A DNA stretch of 57,475 nt. Origin: an uncultured Bacteroidales bacterium. GTDB taxonomy: Bacteria > Bacteroidota > Bacteroidia > Bacteroidales > Bacteroidaceae. This document shows, piece after piece, positions 54,968-57,475 of the stretch. Location of the stretch: NCBI GenBank assembly GCA_902796835.1, contig CADBQP010000055.1, positions 1 to 57,475 of the forward strand, written 5' to 3'. A model generated the notes under the pieces. That model saw nothing but the letters and a program-made list of their open reading frames with translations. It searched no databases and was not told the origin of the DNA. Both the position numbers and the translations under genes were made by a program. Numbering within the stretch: position 1 is the first letter of the stretch; the number at the start of each line of letters is the position of its first letter.

Positions 54968-56848
54968 ATGAAAAAATTCTACTCTCTCATCACGCTGTTT
55001 GTCCTTGCTTTCGGACTCACAGCCAGTGCACAAACCGTAACCTTCGACTTCGAAGCCAACACTTGGGACCTTCCTCTGGGAAGCGGATCGGGCGCCACTG
55101 CCGACGCCGGAAACATTACCGCACCCATCGTTGAGGACGGTGTAACCATCGACTTCCAGAAGGGCACTTCCAACACCAATCCCCGCATGTGGACAGGTCC
55201 GCATGCCCGCATGTACAACGGCAATGCCGTCACTATTACCCCCAGTGACGAGAGCAAAGCCGTGAAGAGCATCACCTTCACCACAGCCAGCACCAACACC
55301 AACCCCTACTTTGGCCTCACCACCACCGTGGGCGAACTTAAAGAATTCGTATGGAGCGGCAATGCCACCTCGGTGACCTTCACCGCAACAACTCAAAACC
55401 GCTTCAAGAAAATCGTAGTGGAATTGGGCGACAAGGATAACGGCACCGTAACCCCTGGTGTGAACGTGCCCGCGCCAACCATCTCCCCGTTCAACACCAC
55501 CACCCACAAAGATAGCGTGAAGGTTACCATCACCGCTGCTGAGGGCACCACCGCCTACTACACCATCGACGGCACCGACCCCACCAATGCCTCTACAGCC
55601 TACACAGAGCCTTTCAAACTCACCGAATCGGCTACCGTGAAGGCCATCGCATACGATGCTGACAACAACGCCAGCGCCATAAAGAGCGTGACCTACACCA
55701 TCGAGAAAAGCAGCACCGATCCCGAAGAAGGCACCGAAACCGTCACAAAATACCTGTTCCAGAAGGCTACCGCCGTGGAGAGCGGAAAGAAATACTTGCT
55801 CGTAGCTGCCACAGCCAAGAAGGCTGCCACCGCCATCAGCGGCAGCAAAAACTATGGCTACCTGCCTACCATCGACGTTGAAACCGATGGCGACAAGATA
55901 TCTACTACCGATTCCACAGCCGCATTCACGTTCACCGCTGTCAACAATGGCTTCACCATTCAGCAAGCCGATGGCAAACTCCTATACATGGCTAATAACT
56001 ACAACAGTTTCAACCTGGCCGAGGCAGTAGATTCCAACAACGTCTGGACCGTAGAAATCGGAGCCGACGGCGCTTTCATCACCAATGTAGCCAAAAACAA
56101 ATTCTTACAATATACCACATACTCTACATTCGGCGCATATGCTGAGGCTCAAAACGGAGCCGAACTGCCCGTGCTCTACGTAGAAGCCGGCAGCGAAGAA
56201 GTTGAAGACACCACCACCGTTGACGAAGCCATCTACACCAACGACATGACCACTCAGGGCGACCTCCTCATTGAGCAAGGCGAACTGCCCGAAGGGCTCT
56301 CCTTCGTTTGGAACTTCGGCGCGCAATATGGCGCCAAGGCCTCGAGCTATGTAGGAGGTAAAAACTATGAAGTGGAAAGCTACCTCGTTACTCCCACCAT
56401 CGACCTCACCAACATCCAGAAAACCACCCTCAGCTTCGACCAGTGCATCAACAAATTCTTCACCAACGTGAACGAAGAAGCCACCCTCTGGGTGCGCGAA
56501 TTCAGCGCCTCTACCCGCGCTAAGGCCGTAAGCGAATGGACACAAATCACCATCAGCTACCCCGAAATCACTACTGGTAACTGGTCGGCCTTCGAAACCC
56601 AGAACGTAGACCTCAGTGCCTACGACGGCAAGCAGATCCAGATTGGCTTCAAATACGTGGGCAACCCCGCAGGAGCCGGAACCTGGGAAATCAAGAACGT
56701 GAAAGTTGACAGCCAGACAGCCAGCGCCATCCAGAGCGTAGCCACCAAGGCCCAGACCAACGCCATCTTCGACCTCCAGGGCCGTCGCGTAGAGAAAGCC
56801 GTGAAAGGCATCTACATCATTGGCGGCAAAAAGGTGATTGTTAAGTAA
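54968..56848 (+). CDS. Secreted multi-domain protein with a chitobiase-type beta domain and DLQGRR tail
   Basis: After a signal peptide (MKKFYSLITLFVLAFGLTAS) the 626-residue protein has an N-terminal beta domain (about 25-160), then a FN3-like or chitobiase/beta-hexosaminidase C-terminal domain near 165-250 (YYTIDGTDPTNASTAYTEPF). Next come a beta-rich middle (about 260-405) and a choice-of-anchor/cleaved-adhesin-like domain near 420-595 (YLVTPTIDLTNIQKTTLSFD). The tail has IFDLQGRR and ends GKKVIVK. No catalytic motif is seen; a glycan-binding or adhesive role is possible (inference). It is followed by a strong terminator. Confidence 0.85.
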   Translation: MKKFYSLITLFVLAFGLTASAQTVTFDFEANTWDLPLGSGSGATADAGNITAPIVEDGVTIDFQKGTSNTNPRMWTGPHARMYNGNAVTITPSDESKAVKSITFTTASTNTNPYFGLTTTVGELKEFVWSGNATSVTFTATTQNRFKKIVVELGDKDNGTVTPGVNVPAPTISPFNTTTHKDSVKVTITAAEGTTAYYTIDGTDPTNASTAYTEPFKLTESATVKAIAYDADNNASAIKSVTYTIEKSSTDPEEGTETVTKYLFQKATAVESGKKYLLVAATAKKAATAISGSKNYGYLPTIDVETDGDKISTTDSTAAFTFTAVNNGFTIQQADGKLLYMANNYNSFNLAEAVDSNNVWTVEIGADGAFITNVAKNKFLQYTTYSTFGAYAEAQNGAELPVLYVEAGSEEVEDTTTVDEAIYTNDMTTQGDLLIEQGELPEGLSFVWNFGAQYGAKASSYVGGKNYEVESYLVTPTIDLTNIQKTTLSFDQCINKFFTNVNEEATLWVREFSASTRAKAVSEWTQITISYPEITTGNWSAFETQNVDLSAYDGKQIQIGFKYVGNPAGAGTWEIKNVKVDSQTASAIQSVATKAQTNAIFDLQGRRVEKAVKGIYIIGGKKVIVK

Positions 56849-56873
56849 ACCTTCACACTTTCAAAAAACCAAA

Positions 56874-56915
56874 AAAGCCTGCGCAGCCACCCAAAAGGCT
56901 ACGCAGGCTTTCTCA
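56874..56915 (+). terminator. Terminator of the secreted protein gene
   Basis: AAAGCCTGCGCAGCC (56874-56888) pairs with GGCTACGCAGGCTTT (56897-56911) apart from one mismatch, then TCTC. The T-run is short. Confidence 0.8.
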
Positions 56916-56930
56916 AAAAAACAAACCACC

Positions 56931-57167
56931 ATGATCTATAGCATAATCGTTGGCCTTTTGGCCGGTTTCATCGCAGGAAAACTCACACGTGGCGGTAGCT
57001 TTGGTTGGATAACCAACCTCTTTCTGGGCCTCATCGGCGGCATTGCCGGACGCTGGCTCTTCACACAGCTCAACATCTCTTGGGATGGCGGCATCGTGGC
57101 CGACATTGGCACCTCCGTCGTTGGTGCAGTCTGCATCCTATGGATAGCTTCCCTCGTGAAAAAATAA
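56931..57167 (+). CDS. GlsB/YeaQ/YmgE family small membrane protein
   Basis: A 78-residue inner-membrane protein of three hydrophobic, Gly-rich segments: MIYSIIVGLLAGFIAGKLT, then LFLGLIGGIAGRWLF and DIGTSVVGAVCILWIASLV. The pattern GxxAGxxAGKxxRG and the length fit the family, which is linked to stress responses in other bacteria. Its function here is unknown. An in-frame upstream extension of 31 residues runs back into the preceding gene and is rejected. Confidence 0.9.
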   Translation: MIYSIIVGLLAGFIAGKLTRGGSFGWITNLFLGLIGGIAGRWLFTQLNISWDGGIVADIGTSVVGAVCILWIASLVKK

Positions 57168-57187
57168 AGACACCACACGCACATACA

Positions 57188-57238
57188 AAAATCCCCGTCT
57201 GCAAACGCACATACGTTCACAGACGGGGATTTCCGTTT
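57188..57238 (+). terminator. Terminator after the GlsB-family gene
   Basis: AAATCCCCGTCTG (57188-57200) pairs with CAGACGGGGATTT (57220-57232), loop of 19 bases, then CCGTTT. Confidence 0.85.
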
Positions 57239-57360
57239 AATAACCCCAGCCCGCTGCTACATTCGTAGCGGCAGCTACATGGAAAGCTCAGAGGGGCTGC
57301 CACGCGGCAGCATCCTCCTTACTGGCTTCCTTATCGCTTCTTATGTTTTACTGAGGTTTT

Positions 57361-57475
57361 CTAAGTTTTTGTTGTTTCGTTTAGAATAAGTTTAATTACC
57401 TCCCTTCGCTTTTTCGCCCCCAGCCTCCTCGGAACTTCGTCCCTCAGGGCTGACGTGGCGGCTTCGGTCGGTGAC
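57361..57475 (-). CDS. Possible C-terminal end of a gene entering from the right edge
   Basis: On the minus strand a frame is open from the window edge to TAG at 57361-57363 and would encode TEAATSALRDEVPRRLG then KKRREVIKLILNETTKT. It is short, and I do not recognise it. Codon use does not argue strongly either way. The bases 57241-57360 hold only a small imperfect hairpin (GCTAC with GTAGC near 57256) and no gene. It could as well be non-coding. Confidence 0.3.
   Translation of the reverse strand, partial: SPTEAATSALRDEVPRRLGAKKRREVIKLILNETTKT

Overview
The window reads as chromosome of a Bacteroidales bacterium, most likely Prevotellaceae. The signs are: promoters of the Bacteroidetes type (TTTG, about 19 bases, TAnnTTTG) with no clear Shine-Dalgarno sites; a type IX secretion gene (porZ); four exported proteins sharing a C-terminal tail with DLQGRR and GKK, as is common in Prevotella; DUF5686, DUF4292 and DUF3109 proteins; and a clearly GC-rich coding style. 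I see no rRNA, tRNA, CRISPR array, insertion sequence or prophage. Most of it is ordinary core genome, densely packed on both strands.

Layout. 3-719: tail of a secreted protein. 1065-3195 (-): ptb and buk, for acyl-phosphate fermentation. 3285-10021 (+): secreted histidine acid phosphatase, MscS-type channel, THUMP-like methyltransferase, then an ECF sigma factor, a putative anti-sigma protein and a DUF4252-like protein. 10304-11731 (-): lipid A-type acyltransferase and HU. 11977-19780 (-): leuS, yitT, acyltransferase-3, rdgB, porZ in one run. 20084-26041 (-): IspD/TarI-type cytidylyltransferase, LicD, a 1385-residue sialidase and an unlisted 46-residue protein. 26466-32683 (+): topA, aroK, speA, ung, DUF3109. 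32709-34835 (+): second sialidase. 35102-40819 (+): dut, TPR lipoprotein, DUF4292 lipoprotein, EnvC-like, rmuC. 41008-45583 (+): dGTPase, flippase, SLC13 transporter. 45725-49696 (-): DUF5686 outer-membrane protein and inositol-3-phosphate synthase. 49989-54774 (+): cysS, a fused gamma-glutamyl hydrolase/dipeptidase, an M28 lipoprotein and sufE. 54968-57167 (+): secreted protein with the DLQGRR tail, and a GlsB-type membrane protein.

How parts may work together. Two sialidases, a LicD transferase beside its probable CDP-donor enzyme, and a flippase point to host-glycan use and surface-glycan decoration. The cysS to sufE run may recover cysteine from glutathione-like peptides (inference). PorZ fits export of cargo through the type IX system, though whether the DLQGRR tail uses it is not shown here.

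The least explained signal is non-coding. A 21-base unit with core GAGTTGGCTCGACAG occurs at six places, always in 21-base register where tandem, and at one of them forms the end of a protein. A second family of four 22-base units, each centred on CACCNNGGTG, lies upstream of leuS. Both look like short dispersed repeats able to form hairpins; their role is unknown.
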